A model generated the notes under the pieces. It was not told the origin of the DNA. It did not search any database and saw only the letters and a list, made by a program, of their open reading frames with translations. 64,000 bases of DNA from Blastococcus sp. TF02-09 (GTDB lineage Bacteria; Actinomycetota; Actinomycetes; Mycobacteriales; Geodermatophilaceae): positions 62,001-126,000 of the forward strand of contig NZ_QOHH01000005.1 of the NCBI RefSeq assembly GCF_003319105.1, written 5' to 3'. Of this stretch, positions 42,901 to 51,562 are shown in pieces. Within the stretch, counting starts at the first letter, position 1. The number at the start of each line of letters is the position of its first letter. Made by a program: the position numbers and the translations under genes.

Positions 42901-44580
42901 GGCCGACTCGTCCACCCAGTCGGGGCCGTTGACCTCGCCCGGGCCGGCCAGGTCCGCCGCGTCGACGATCGTGTACGCGTAGCCCTGCTCGGCGAGGAAC
43001 CGCTGCCGGTGCGCGGCGTACTCGCTGTCCAGGGTGTCCCGGCTGACCACCGTGTAGAAGTGCGCCTGCCGGCCGTCGGCCTTGGGCCGCAGCACCCGGC
43101 CCAGCCGCTGCGCCTCCTCCTGCCGCGATCCGAACGTGCCCGACACCTGCACGGCGACCGCGGCCTCGGGCAGGTCGATGGAGAAGTTCGCGACCTTGGA
43201 GACGACCAGCGTCCGGATCTCGCCCGCCCGGAAGGCGTCGAAGAGCTTCTCCCGCTCCTTGTTCGTCGTCGACCCCTGGATCACCGGGGCGTCGAGTGCG
43301 GTCCCGAGCTCCTCCAGCTGGTCCAGGTAGGCCCCGATGACCAGCTTCTGCTCCTCGGGGTGCCGCTCCAGCACCCGGCGGATCACCGGCAGCTTCGACT
43401 GCGCGGTCGCCGCGATCCGGTACCGCTCCTCGGGCTCGGCGACGGCGTAGGTCATCCGCTCCTCGTCGTCGAGCGAGACGCGCACCTCGATGCACTCGGC
43501 CGGCGCGATGTAGCCCTGCGCCTCGATGTCGCGCCACGGGGCGTCGTAGCGCTTCGGGCCGATCAGCGAGAAGACGTCGTCCTCGCGACCGTCCTCGCGC
43601 ACCAGCGTCGCGGTCAGCCCCAGCCGCCGGCGGGACTGCAGGTCGGCCGTCAGCCGGAAGATCGGCGCCGGCAGCAGGTGCACCTCGTCGTAGACGATCA
43701 GGCCCCAGTCCTGCGCGTCGAACAGGTCCAGGTGGATGTACTCCCCCTTCCGGCGGGTGGTGATCACCTGGTAGGTCGCGATCGTGACCGGGCGGATCTC
43801 CTTGCGCTCGCCCGAGTACTCGCCGATCTCGTCCTCGGTCAGCGTGGTGCGGGCGATCAGCTCCCGCTTCCACTGCCGCCCGGCGACGGTGTTGGTGACC
43901 AGGATCAGCGTGGTCGCCTTGGCCTCGGCCATCGCGGCCGCGCCGACCAGCGTCTTGCCCGCCCCGCAGGGGAGGACGACGACTCCCGAGCCGCCGGCCC
44001 AGAACCCGTCGACGGCCTCCTGCTGGTAGTCGCGCAGGTGCCAGCCGGCCTGGTCGAGGTCGATCGGGTGCGCGGTGCCGTCGACGTAGCCCGCGAGGTC
44101 CTCGGCCGGCCAGCCGATCTTCAGCAGCGCCTGCTTGAGCCGTCCGCGCTCGGCGGCGTGCACGACCACGGTGTCGGAGTCGATCCGCGCCCCCAGCATG
44201 GGGGCGACCTTCTTCGAGCGGATGACCTCCTCGAGCACCGCCCGGTCCGAGGAGGTGAGCACCAGGCCGTGCACCGGGTTGTTCGCCAGGGTCAGCCGGC
44301 CGAAGCGGTCCATGGTGTCCGCGACGTCGACCAGCAGCGCGTGCGGCACCGGGTAGCGCGAGTAGCGCACCAGCGCGTCGACGACCTGCTCGGCGTCGTG
44401 CCCCGCGGCGCGCGCGTTCCACAGCGCGAGCGGGGTGACCCGGTAGGTGTGCACGTGCTCGGGGGAGCGCTCCAGCTCGGCGAACGGCGCGATGGCGGCC
44501 CGGCACTCCTTGGCCAGCGGGTGGTCGACCTCGAGCAGCAGCGTCTTGTCGGACTGGACGATCAGGGGGCCGTCAGACAC
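42895..44580 (-). CDS. DNA repair helicase XPB (ERCC3-like)
   Basis: A 561-residue SF2 helicase of the bacterial XPB family. Motif I (LPCGAGKT) is near residue 203, DEVHLL near 297, LTATLVREDG near 320 and QRLGRVLRP near 490; an N-terminal damage-recognition/SMN-like region of about 180 residues precedes the core. The mycobacterial homologue is an ATP-dependent 3'-5' helicase, proposed to act in DNA repair. It lies in the order XPB - (CFA) - helicase/WYL protein, close to the mycobacterial ercc3 locus. Starts at GTG 44580; a TAGCCT hexamer lies about 60 bp upstream. Confidence 0.93.
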   Translation of the reverse strand: MSDGPLIVQSDKTLLLEVDHPLAKECRAAIAPFAELERSPEHVHTYRVTPLALWNARAAGHDAEQVVDALVRYSRYPVPHALLVDVADTMDRFGRLTLANNPVHGLVLTSSDRAVLEEVIRSKKVAPMLGARIDSDTVVVHAAERGRLKQALLKIGWPAEDLAGYVDGTAHPIDLDQAGWHLRDYQQEAVDGFWAGGSGVVVLPCGAGKTLVGAAAMAEAKATTLILVTNTVAGRQWKRELIARTTLTEDEIGEYSGERKEIRPVTIATYQVITTRRKGEYIHLDLFDAQDWGLIVYDEVHLLPAPIFRLTADLQSRRRLGLTATLVREDGREDDVFSLIGPKRYDAPWRDIEAQGYIAPAECIEVRVSLDDEERMTYAVAEPEERYRIAATAQSKLPVIRRVLERHPEEQKLVIGAYLDQLEELGTALDAPVIQGSTTNKEREKLFDAFRAGEIRTLVVSKVANFSIDLPEAAVAVQVSGTFGSRQEEAQRLGRVLRPKADGRQAHFYTVVSRDTLDSEYAAHRQRFLAEQGYAYTIVDAADLAGPGEVNGPDWVDESAD

Positions 44581-44637
44581 GCGTCAGCGTCCTTCGTTCG
44601 GGGGGCTTTCGGCGCAGCCGTGCGCGCCGGACTGTCC

Positions 44638-44643
44638 AGGCTA
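44638..44643 (-). promoter_or_regulatory. Putative -10 element of the XPB gene
   Basis: TAGCCT on the minus strand, about 58 bp upstream of the XPB GTG, giving a leader with GAAGGAC as ribosome site. Confidence 0.4.
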
Positions 44644-44688
44644 ACGCCGTCGGAGGGCAGGTCCTTCCGGCCCGGACGGGGCTCCGGC

Positions 44689-45975
44689 TCACACCCACGC
44701 GTCGCGGCGCAGCGGTGGCTGCTCGCCGCCGGGACGCCGGAGCAGCACCTGGTTCACGCCCATCTCGCCGGACTCGAACGCCAGCGCGCACGCCGCCATG
44801 TACAGCCGCCACACCCGCGCGCGGCCCGGGCTCGAGGCGGCCACCGCCGCGTCCCAGTGCTCCTCGAGCCGGCGCACCCAGGCGCGCAGGGTCAGCGCGT
44901 AGTGCCGGCGCAGCGCCTCGACGTCCAGCACCTCGAGCGCGCCGCCGTCCTCGAGCAGGGCCACGGTCTCGCCGAGCCCCAGCAGCTCCCCGTCGGGGAA
45001 GACATACCGGGCGATGAACGTGTCGGGGTTCCACGTCGCGGTGCCGGCGTTCCAGGCGATGGCGTGGTTGAGCAGCCGCCCGCCCGGCCGCAGCAGGTCG
45101 TGCAGCCGCCGGGCGTACGCCGGCATCTCGGCGCGCCCGACGTGCTCGGACATCCCGATCGAGCTGATCGCGTCGAAGGGGCCGTCGTCGACCTCCCGGT
45201 AGTCCTGCACCCGGATGTCGATCCGGTCGGTCAGCCCCGCCTCGGCCACCCGCTTGCGGGCCCGTTGCGCCTGCTCCTCCGACAGCGTGATGCCGACGAC
45301 GCCTGAGCCGTACCGGCGGGCGGCGTGGATGGCCAGGCTGCCCCAGCCGCACCCCACGTCGAGCAGCCGGTCGCCCTCGGTCAGCCCCAGCTTCCGGCAG
45401 ACCAGGTCGAGCTTCGCCTCCTGCGCCACGTCCAGCCCGGTGGCCGGGGACTCCCAGACCGCGCAGGAGTAGACCATCGACGGGCCCAGGACCAGCTCGT
45501 AGAAGTCGTTGCCCACGTCGTAGTGGTGCGCGATCGCCGCGGCGTCGCGCCGGCGCGAGTGCCGGCGGCCGGAGCGGCCCAGGTCGGCCTCCTCCGCCGG
45601 CGGCTCCGGCTCTGGGCCGATCGCGCCCAGCCGCAGCGCCGTGGCCGCGAGCCCGAGCCGGTCGCGCGCTGTGGGCGGCACCACCCGCCCCTTCTCGGCC
45701 AGCCGGCCCGCGGAGCGGAGTGCGGCGAAGGTGTCGAAGACGTCGTCCTCGATGTCGATCTCGCCGGCGACGTAGGCGCGCCCCAGGCCCAGCTGCCCGG
45801 GCGACCAGGCCAGCCGCCGGAGTGCGCGGCGCGAGCGCACCGCGACCACCGGAGCACCGGGGGGCCCGGCCACCGAGCCGTCCCACCCGCGCAGGCGCAA
45901 CGGGATCCGGTCGGTGCCCAGGACGGCGCCGAACGCCTCCGCCAGCCGGTCCGCCACGGTCCGTCGTCCTGCCAT
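44689..45975 (-). CDS. Cyclopropane-fatty-acyl-phospholipid synthase family methyltransferase
   Basis: A 428-residue CFA/mycolic-acid cyclopropane synthase type enzyme that methylenates or methylates unsaturated phospholipid acyl chains using SAM. An N-terminal lipid-binding-like domain (about 1-110) precedes the catalytic domain, with HHYDVGNDFYELVLGPSMVYS near 150, SAM motif DVGCGWGSLAIHA near 203 and the IGMSEHVG loop near 270 that contains residues of the bicarbonate site. It probably modifies membrane lipids at stationary phase. The gene is inserted between XPB and its usual helicase/WYL neighbour. Confidence 0.93.
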   Translation of the reverse strand: MAGRRTVADRLAEAFGAVLGTDRIPLRLRGWDGSVAGPPGAPVVAVRSRRALRRLAWSPGQLGLGRAYVAGEIDIEDDVFDTFAALRSAGRLAEKGRVVPPTARDRLGLAATALRLGAIGPEPEPPAEEADLGRSGRRHSRRRDAAAIAHHYDVGNDFYELVLGPSMVYSCAVWESPATGLDVAQEAKLDLVCRKLGLTEGDRLLDVGCGWGSLAIHAARRYGSGVVGITLSEEQAQRARKRVAEAGLTDRIDIRVQDYREVDDGPFDAISSIGMSEHVGRAEMPAYARRLHDLLRPGGRLLNHAIAWNAGTATWNPDTFIARYVFPDGELLGLGETVALLEDGGALEVLDVEALRRHYALTLRAWVRRLEEHWDAAVAASSPGRARVWRLYMAACALAFESGEMGVNQVLLRRPGGEQPPLRRDAWV

Positions 45976-46056
45976 GCCCGCTCCTCGTCACCCGGGAGGA
46001 GCAAGATCCTTGCGCAGGCTGCCGAGGGAGGGAAGCGGAAAAGTCCTGGCCCGCGG

Positions 46057-48318
46057 TCAGCCGGCGACCGGCGCGTCGTCGTCCTCGACGAGCGCCACCG
46101 ACGTGATCCGGTGGACGGCGAACGTCCGGCTCTCGCCGCGCCGCTCGTCGAACCCCTGCAGGAAGCCGCCGACCAGTGACACCGGCTGCACGACCCGCTG
46201 GCTGCCGCTGCCCTGCGCGTCGACGTAGCCGAGCCATACCGGCGTCCCCTCGCGCACGGCACGGGAGAGCAGCTCCAGCGTCGACGCCGTCGTGACCCCC
46301 GGAACCTGCCGCACCGCCTCGCCCCGGCGGGCCGCGACCGCGGCATCACCGGCCCGGATCTCGCGCACGGTGGCCGCGACCTCGTCCTCGGTCAGGGGCC
46401 GCGGGGCGGCCGGGCCCTCGGTGCCGGTCGGCCGGCGTCCGGCGGCCCGCGGCCGGCCCGGCGGGCGGGTGAGGACGGCGCCGCCCGGGTTCTCCCCGGC
46501 GGGGGCGTACCCCGCGTCGCGCAGCACGGTCAGCACCTCGTCGGCACCCAGCCCGCTCACCAGCACCCCGGGGGCCAGTCGGCGCAGTTCGGCCGCCGCC
46601 GTCCGCCGGTCGCTGAGCACCTGGGCGAGCAGCCCGTGGTCGTCGGAGCGCACGTAGCTCTCGATGGCCCCCACGCGCAGCCGGCCGTGCTGGCGGGCGA
46701 CGTCGTCCACCAGGTAGTCCAGCGCCTGCGGCACCGGCGTGCGCGAGGCGCGGGCGAAGAAGTCGTGCAGGTCCGAGGCCGACCAGCCCGCGTCCAGGGC
46801 CCGGCGGACGCTGGACTCGGTGACCCGGAAGACCGTCGCGCCGCCGGAGGACTCCACGTCCGCGACGACGGCGAGGGTGTCGGCCAGTTCGGCCACGAGC
46901 GGGCCCGGCGCGATCAGCGACAGGTCGGGCTGGGCGAGCACGTGGTCCACCGGTTCCGGCAGCAGGCCGCTCATGCCGGCCGCCGCGCCGTCCTCGCCGC
47001 CGGTCAGCAGGCCGCGCCCGCCCGAGGACAGCACGCCCCCGACCAGGACGCCGAGCCGCGCCGCCTCGGCCAGCATGCCGGGCACCGGGGCGAGCCGGTC
47101 GGCGCGCCGGGGCGTGCGCCACCGCAGCAGCGCCACCAGGTCGTCGGGGGCGAGACCCGAGCCCGCGGGGTAGGAGGCCAGCGCGGTCAGCGCCGAGCGG
47201 CGGATCGCCGGGGCGGTGTGCCGCACCAGGTCGGGGGAGAGCGCGTTGGCCGCCTTGCCCGCCACGTCCCGCTGGCCGACCAGCGCCGGCAGCCGGATGC
47301 CCGCGAGCCACCCCGCGGCCAGCACCGCCCACCGGTCGGCGAGGTCCTGCTCCCGCCAGCCGTCGTAGGAGCGGGTGGGCAGCCACTCGTCGCGGTGCGG
47401 TCCGCCCACGTCCAGCAGCCCGGCGGCGAACGCCAGCTCCAGCAGCCAGGCCGCCTCGGGCTCGGGCACGTGCAGCTCGCGCGCCAGCCGCTTCTGGTCG
47501 CGCACCGCCACGCCGCCGCTGCGCAGCAGCCCGGCCGGCTCGTCCTCCAGCAGGGCCAGCAGCTCGCCGATCCGGCCGACCGACTCCAGCGCGGCACCGG
47601 CGGCCTGCCGGTCCACGGCCGTGGGGTCGCGGGAGATCAGCTCGGGCTCGGGGCGCACCCGTGGCGGGCCGTAGGGGCGGTCGCCCCGCAGGTGCAGCCC
47701 GATCTCGCGGGGCAGCTCGACGTTGAGCGCGTCGATGCGCGCCAGCAGCCCCCGCTGCAGCAGCCGGCGGGCGGGCGAGTCGGCTCCGCCGCCGCTCTCC
47801 GGCAGATGGCCGACCGGACGGTCACCGGCCAGCCGCTCGAGCACGCCGCGCTCCTCGTCGGACAGCGCGCCCAGCGCCGCCGGCAGATCGGCCGGCAGCT
47901 GCACCCGCAGGTCCACCGCCCGGCGGCCCAGCCCCGCGGGGTACCGCACCGCGCGGCGCACCGGGTCCGGGGCCCGCAGCACGTCGTCGCCCCAGAGCAG
48001 CGCGCGGTCGGTCAGGGTCTCCAGCGCCGACGCCACCACGTCCTCGGGCACGTCGGGGAGCGCGGCCACGACGTCCTCGGGCGCCATGCCGTCGCCGGGG
48101 GCGAGCAGCACGACGTCGAGCGCCTGGAGGGTGCCGGCGTCGAGCTCGTCGAGCGCGCGGTCCACCGACACCGGCACCGCCAGCCGCGACGCGAGCGCGA
48201 CGACGTCGGACGGCGCCGGACGGGCGACGTCGGGGCGCGCGGCCAGCAGGGCGCCGAGCTGGGCGTCGTCGCGCGTGCGCAGCCAGGCGGCGAGCGTCGG
48301 CGGAGGGGCGGTGGGCAT
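46057..48318 (-). CDS. Helicase-associated/WYL domain protein (Rv0862c-like)
   Basis: A 753-residue protein of the XPB/Ssl2-like helicase C-terminal family: repeated winged-helix-like segments (PEDVVASALETL, EERGVLERL) throughout, a conserved LDYLVDDVARQHGRLRVG stretch near 560, and a C-terminal WYL-type ligand-binding domain (VWLGYVDAQGSGSQRVVQPVSL). No intact Walker A is present, so it is not itself an ATPase. It accompanies bacterial XPB in many actinobacteria and may be its regulator. ATG 48318 is seven bases from a TAACGT -10. Confidence 0.85.
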   Translation of the reverse strand: MPTAPPPTLAAWLRTRDDAQLGALLAARPDVARPAPSDVVALASRLAVPVSVDRALDELDAGTLQALDVVLLAPGDGMAPEDVVAALPDVPEDVVASALETLTDRALLWGDDVLRAPDPVRRAVRYPAGLGRRAVDLRVQLPADLPAALGALSDEERGVLERLAGDRPVGHLPESGGGADSPARRLLQRGLLARIDALNVELPREIGLHLRGDRPYGPPRVRPEPELISRDPTAVDRQAAGAALESVGRIGELLALLEDEPAGLLRSGGVAVRDQKRLARELHVPEPEAAWLLELAFAAGLLDVGGPHRDEWLPTRSYDGWREQDLADRWAVLAAGWLAGIRLPALVGQRDVAGKAANALSPDLVRHTAPAIRRSALTALASYPAGSGLAPDDLVALLRWRTPRRADRLAPVPGMLAEAARLGVLVGGVLSSGGRGLLTGGEDGAAAGMSGLLPEPVDHVLAQPDLSLIAPGPLVAELADTLAVVADVESSGGATVFRVTESSVRRALDAGWSASDLHDFFARASRTPVPQALDYLVDDVARQHGRLRVGAIESYVRSDDHGLLAQVLSDRRTAAAELRRLAPGVLVSGLGADEVLTVLRDAGYAPAGENPGGAVLTRPPGRPRAAGRRPTGTEGPAAPRPLTEDEVAATVREIRAGDAAVAARRGEAVRQVPGVTTASTLELLSRAVREGTPVWLGYVDAQGSGSQRVVQPVSLVGGFLQGFDERRGESRTFAVHRITSVALVEDDDAPVAG

Positions 48319-48325
48319 CCGGACC

Positions 48326-48331
48326 ACGTTA
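48326..48331 (-). promoter_or_regulatory. Leaderless -10 element of the helicase/WYL gene
   Basis: TAACGT on the minus strand, seven bases from ATG 48318; no ribosome site lies between. Confidence 0.45.
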
Positions 48332-48390
48332 CGACGGCCCGATGGAGCGGCGCCGTGCGGATCCGTCGGGGCGTCGGGGAAGATGGGCCC

Positions 48391-48612
48391 ATGTCGAAGC
48401 GCACCACCAAGAACGCCCACCTGGTCGAGCCCACCTGGGGCGAGTCCGAGGACGGCGGCCCGCCGCTGACCGAGCTCTCGGCGTCCGTGGCCGGGGGGCT
48501 GTCCCCGTTCGGGCAGGACCACGGCTTCCCGATGCCGGTCGAGCTCGTCCGCTACGCGCACCCGACGGACAAGCCGAACCGCGCCGGCGTGCAGCTCCCC
48601 GAGAACCGCTGA
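48391..48612 (+). CDS. Small conserved actinobacterial protein
   Basis: A 73-residue protein from ATG 48391, divergent from the helicase/WYL gene with a 72-bp gap. It is basic at the start (SKRTTKNAHLVEPTWGES), and a short conserved GGLSPFGQDHGFPMPVELVRY and KPNRAGVQLPENR follow. It has no membrane helix or known domain. Its position matches the small hypothetical gene next to mycobacterial Rv0862c. Function is unknown. Confidence 0.7.
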   Translation: MSKRTTKNAHLVEPTWGESEDGGPPLTELSASVAGGLSPFGQDHGFPMPVELVRYAHPTDKPNRAGVQLPENR

Positions 48613-48631
48613 CCCGGGGCTGGCGCCCGCC

Positions 48632-48952
48632 TCAGGCCTTCGCGCTGGAGGTGGGTGCCAGCCGGACGATCAGCTTCGAGAGCAGGTTGCCGGCGATCAC
48701 CCAGATGAGGGCGGCCAGCGCGTCGTTGATCGTCTCGCCGATCTTGGCGTCATCCGGCTGGAACAGGTCCTTGGTGAACCAGCCGAAGCTGTCCCGGATG
48801 CCCGCGGTGAACTCCACCAGCGGGTTGGTCGGGTTCGCCTCGAAGAACACGAACACCGCGTGGGCGATGATCAGCGCGCCGATCACCGACGCGACGACGC
48901 GGACGACGGTGGCGAGCAGGGCGAAGATGCGCGTCGATCCGGTGCGGGCCAT
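48632..48952 (-). CDS. Small membrane protein
   Basis: A 106-residue protein from ATG 48952. Two hydrophobic segments (about 9-37 and 78-97) flank an amphipathic stretch (FTAGIRDSFGWFTKDLFQPDD). The pattern, with NPTNPLVEFTAGIRDSF, resembles small actinobacterial membrane proteins that are sometimes mistaken for YggT-like. No function is known. The larger open frame on this strand is a shadow. Confidence 0.72.
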   Translation of the reverse strand: MARTGSTRIFALLATVVRVVASVIGALIIAHAVFVFFEANPTNPLVEFTAGIRDSFGWFTKDLFQPDDAKIGETINDALAALIWVIAGNLLSKLIVRLAPTSSAKA

Positions 48953-49129
48953 GGCGACATGATCTACCGGCGGCCCCCGCGGCGCGACCCGTGTCCGCAG
49001 GTCAGCCCATCGCGGCGGTGTTCCTGCACCTGCTCGGGCGGCTCGACGTCGTCCCCGGCCTCGCCGGGGGCTGACCGGCACTAGCCTGGAACCACGCAAG
49101 CCCTGCCAGCGAGGAACCGAGGATCCGAC

Positions 49130-49525
49130 GTGCCCACCGGGAAAGTGAAGTGGTTCAACCCTGAGAAGGGGTTCGGCTTCCTCGCGCGCGAGGACGGACC
49201 GGACGTCTTCGTGCACAAGGACGCCCTCCCTTCCGGCACCTCGGAGCTCAAGCCCGGGCAGCGCGTGGAGTTCGGCATCGTCGCCGGCAAGCGCGGCGAC
49301 CAGGCGCTGCAGGTGCGCGTCCTCGACCCGCTGCCCTCGGTGGCGGCAACCGTCGCGGCGAAGAGCCGCAAGAAGCCCGACGAGCTGATCCCGATCATCG
49401 AGGACCTGATCAAGCTGCTCGATGACGTCGGCGAGGGGTTGCGCCACGGCCGGCACCCCGACCGCGCCGAGTCCCGCAAGATCGGTTCCGTGCTGCGCGC
49501 CGTCGCCGCCGATTTGGAAGCCTGA
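49130..49525 (+). CDS. cspB: Extended cold shock protein (CspB, Rv0871-like)
   Basis: A 131-residue protein: an N-terminal cold shock domain (residues 2-66, RNP1 KGFGFL, RNP2 VFVHKD) plus a C-terminal helical extension (80-131) with [24 protein letters not shown]. This extended form is characteristic of actinobacterial CspB, next to DUF2771 and MFS genes as in mycobacteria. The extension may dimerise or bind protein; this is not established. Start at GTG 49130. The repeat copy 3 begins directly after the stop. Confidence 0.93.
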   Translation: MPTGKVKWFNPEKGFGFLAREDGPDVFVHKDALPSGTSELKPGQRVEFGIVAGKRGDQALQVRVLDPLPSVAATVAAKSRKKPDELIPIIEDLIKLLDDVGEGLRHGRHPDRAESRKIGSVLRAVAADLEA

Positions 49526-49587
49526 GGCCCCCTCCAGAGGCTCGGCCCGAGCGTGCGAGGGCTGAGGGGGAGGGGGTCCTTCTGCTA
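49526..49587. repeat. Dispersed intergenic repeat, copy 3 (between cspB and the DUF2771 gene)
   Basis: GGCCCCCTCCAGAGG, inner GAGCGTGCGAG, GAGGGGGTCC, TTCTGCTA. It fills the space from the cspB stop exactly to the stop codon of the convergent DUF2771 gene, which lies inside it. The arrangement suggests a bidirectional terminator. Confidence 0.75.
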
Positions 49588-50025
49588 ACCGCCGGCGCGG
49601 ATGAAGCCGACCGGCCACGCCCGGGACCACACCCCGCAGTCGCCCCCCTTGTCCTCCACCACGAGGAGGTAGAAGGCAGGGGGGACGACGTCGGAGGAGT
49701 TGATGTCGGCGAATCGTTCCTCGCCCTCGGGGACGTCGACGGTGCCGAGCTTCTCCTCGAGCGCCTCGTCGAAGACCTGCACGCCCCAGCCGCGCTCGGC
49801 CACCGACTCCGGCACGGTGAGGGTGATGTCGGTGTCCGGGGACACCTCGACGATCGGCGGGGTGCTGTCGTAGCGGACCTCCTCGCCGTCGTCGCACCCC
49901 TGGACGGCCTGGGCGGTGACGTCCTGGGCGCCGGCCTGCACCCGCACCTCGCCGGGGCCGTCGTCGCCGCTCGCGCAGCCGCTCAGCAGCAGCACCAGCG
50001 CGCCGGTCGCCGTCGTCCGTCTCAT
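49585..50025 (-). CDS. DUF2771 family lipoprotein
   Basis: A 146-residue lipoprotein with a short signal peptide and lipobox LSGC (Cys17). Mature protein is acidic, beta-rich, with two conserved cysteines (VQGCDDGEEV and GGDCGVWS) that may form a disulfide. It corresponds to the DUF2771 exported protein next to an MFS gene in mycobacteria. Its ATG overlaps the MFS stop by 4 bp, so it is coupled to the transporter. Function is unknown. Confidence 0.85.
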   Translation of the reverse strand: MRRTTATGALVLLLSGCASGDDGPGEVRVQAGAQDVTAQAVQGCDDGEEVRYDSTPPIVEVSPDTDITLTVPESVAERGWGVQVFDEALEEKLGTVDVPEGEERFADINSSDVVPPAFYLLVVEDKGGDCGVWSRAWPVGFIRAGG

Positions 50026-51494
50026 GTCCACTGCGGTCCCACCGGGGTCGTCGGGGCGTCGGGGGAGACCGGCGCCGGGGAGGGGCGGCCGCCGACCAGG
50101 CTCCAGACCACCAGGCCGACGGCGAGCACGAGCAGGGCCGCGGCCACGGTGAAGCCGATCCAGCCGGTCGTCGGCAGCACGATCGCCAGCGCGCCACCGG
50201 CGACCCAGGCGAGCTGCAGCACCGTCTCGGAGCGGGCGAAGGCCGACGCGCGCAGCTCCTCGGGCACCTCGCGCTGGATGATCGCGTCCAGCGCGACCTT
50301 GCCGAGGGCGTTGGTGATGCCGGCGACCCCGGCGACGAGCACGGCCATGCCGAACCCGTAGAAGACCGCCGCCAGCACGGTCACCGCCGTCGCGGTCCCT
50401 GCCGCGATCAGCACGACCCGGTCGGGGGCCGCCGAGCCCAGCCGCGAGCCCGCGGCCGTGCCGAGGAAGCTGCCCGCACCGGCGGCCACGGCGACGGCGC
50501 CCAGGGCGAGCGTCGCGGACCACCCGTCGGCGAACTCCGCCTGGGCCAGGAACGCCAGGAAGATGGTGAGGAAGCCGGTGAGCCCGCGCAGCGCCGCCGT
50601 CGCCCGCAGGGCCAGGACGACGTGCGGGCTCACCCGGCGCCGGCGCCGCCCGGCGACGGGGATCTCCGCGGTGCTCAGCACGTCCGCGGGCTGCTCGCCG
50701 GTCGGGACGTCGACGTGGCGGGGGAGCCGGGCCGCCAGCACCCCGGCGGCGGTGAAGACGGCGGCGGTCAGCCACAGCTCGGGGGTGAAGCCCAGCGCCC
50801 AGGCCACGGCCGCGCCGAGGGCACCGGCCACCCCGGAGGTCGCCAGCCCGAAGACCGACAGCCGGGCGTTGGCCGAGGTCAGGGACAGCGTCGGGGGCAG
50901 GACGCGGGGGACGACGGCGGCGCGCAGCACGTTGTGCGCCTTCGACAGCACCAGGACACCCAGCGCGGCGGGATAGAGCAGCAGGTCGTCGAAGTGCGCC
51001 GCCATGAACAGCGCGAGCGCCGCGCGGCCGAACGAGCTGGCCGCCAGCGCCCACCGCCGGCCGCGCTGCAGCCGGTCCAGCAGCGGCCCGATGACCGGGG
51101 CCAGCACCGCGAACGGCGCCATGGTGACCAGCAGGTAGAGCGCCACGTTGCCGCGCTGGGCGTCCGTGGTGGCGGCGAAGAACAGCGTGCCGGCCAGCGA
51201 GACGGCGATGAGCGCGTCCCCGGCCATGTGCAGGGCGTTCACCCACAGCAGCCGGCTCAGGCCGCTGTCGTCCGCGCCGTCGGCCCGGCTGGCCGCCTGG
51301 ACGCGCCGGGCGGCGGCGCGGGACAGCTCCCGGCTGCGGGCGAGCGCGACCCGGGTGACGGTGACGCGGGTCGATCCGGAGTCCGCTGCGGGCATCGGCG
51401 TCGTCTGCGGTCGCTGCAGTGGCGTGGTGTCCGCGCGGTCCGGCGGCGGTGGCACCGGACGACGGAAGGCAGGCACCGCTCCATGGTGCCGCAC
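50022..51494 (-). CDS. MFS transporter (Rv0876c-like)
   Basis: A 490-residue transporter with 12 predicted helices and a cytoplasmic N-terminal tail of about 70 residues. The ARLSVFGLATSGVAGALGAAVAWALGF segment near 195 and the IIQREVPEELRASAFARSETVLQL loop near 400 are typical of this actinobacterial group. GTG 51494 is the longest start; ATG 51395 would remove 33 disordered residues. It is coupled by 4-bp overlap to the DUF2771 lipoprotein, so the two may form one export system. The substrate is unknown. Confidence 0.88.
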   Translation of the reverse strand: MRHHGAVPAFRRPVPPPPDRADTTPLQRPQTTPMPAADSGSTRVTVTRVALARSRELSRAAARRVQAASRADGADDSGLSRLLWVNALHMAGDALIAVSLAGTLFFAATTDAQRGNVALYLLVTMAPFAVLAPVIGPLLDRLQRGRRWALAASSFGRAALALFMAAHFDDLLLYPAALGVLVLSKAHNVLRAAVVPRVLPPTLSLTSANARLSVFGLATSGVAGALGAAVAWALGFTPELWLTAAVFTAAGVLAARLPRHVDVPTGEQPADVLSTAEIPVAGRRRRRVSPHVVLALRATAALRGLTGFLTIFLAFLAQAEFADGWSATLALGAVAVAAGAGSFLGTAAGSRLGSAAPDRVVLIAAGTATAVTVLAAVFYGFGMAVLVAGVAGITNALGKVALDAIIQREVPEELRASAFARSETVLQLAWVAGGALAIVLPTTGWIGFTVAAALLVLAVGLVVWSLVGGRPSPAPVSPDAPTTPVGPQWT

Positions 51495-51562
51495 CCGGCC
51501 GGTCCGACGGCCCGTTCCCTCGCGGAGGGTCCGGCTCCCGCGGACCGGCGTCCTCTGGGACC

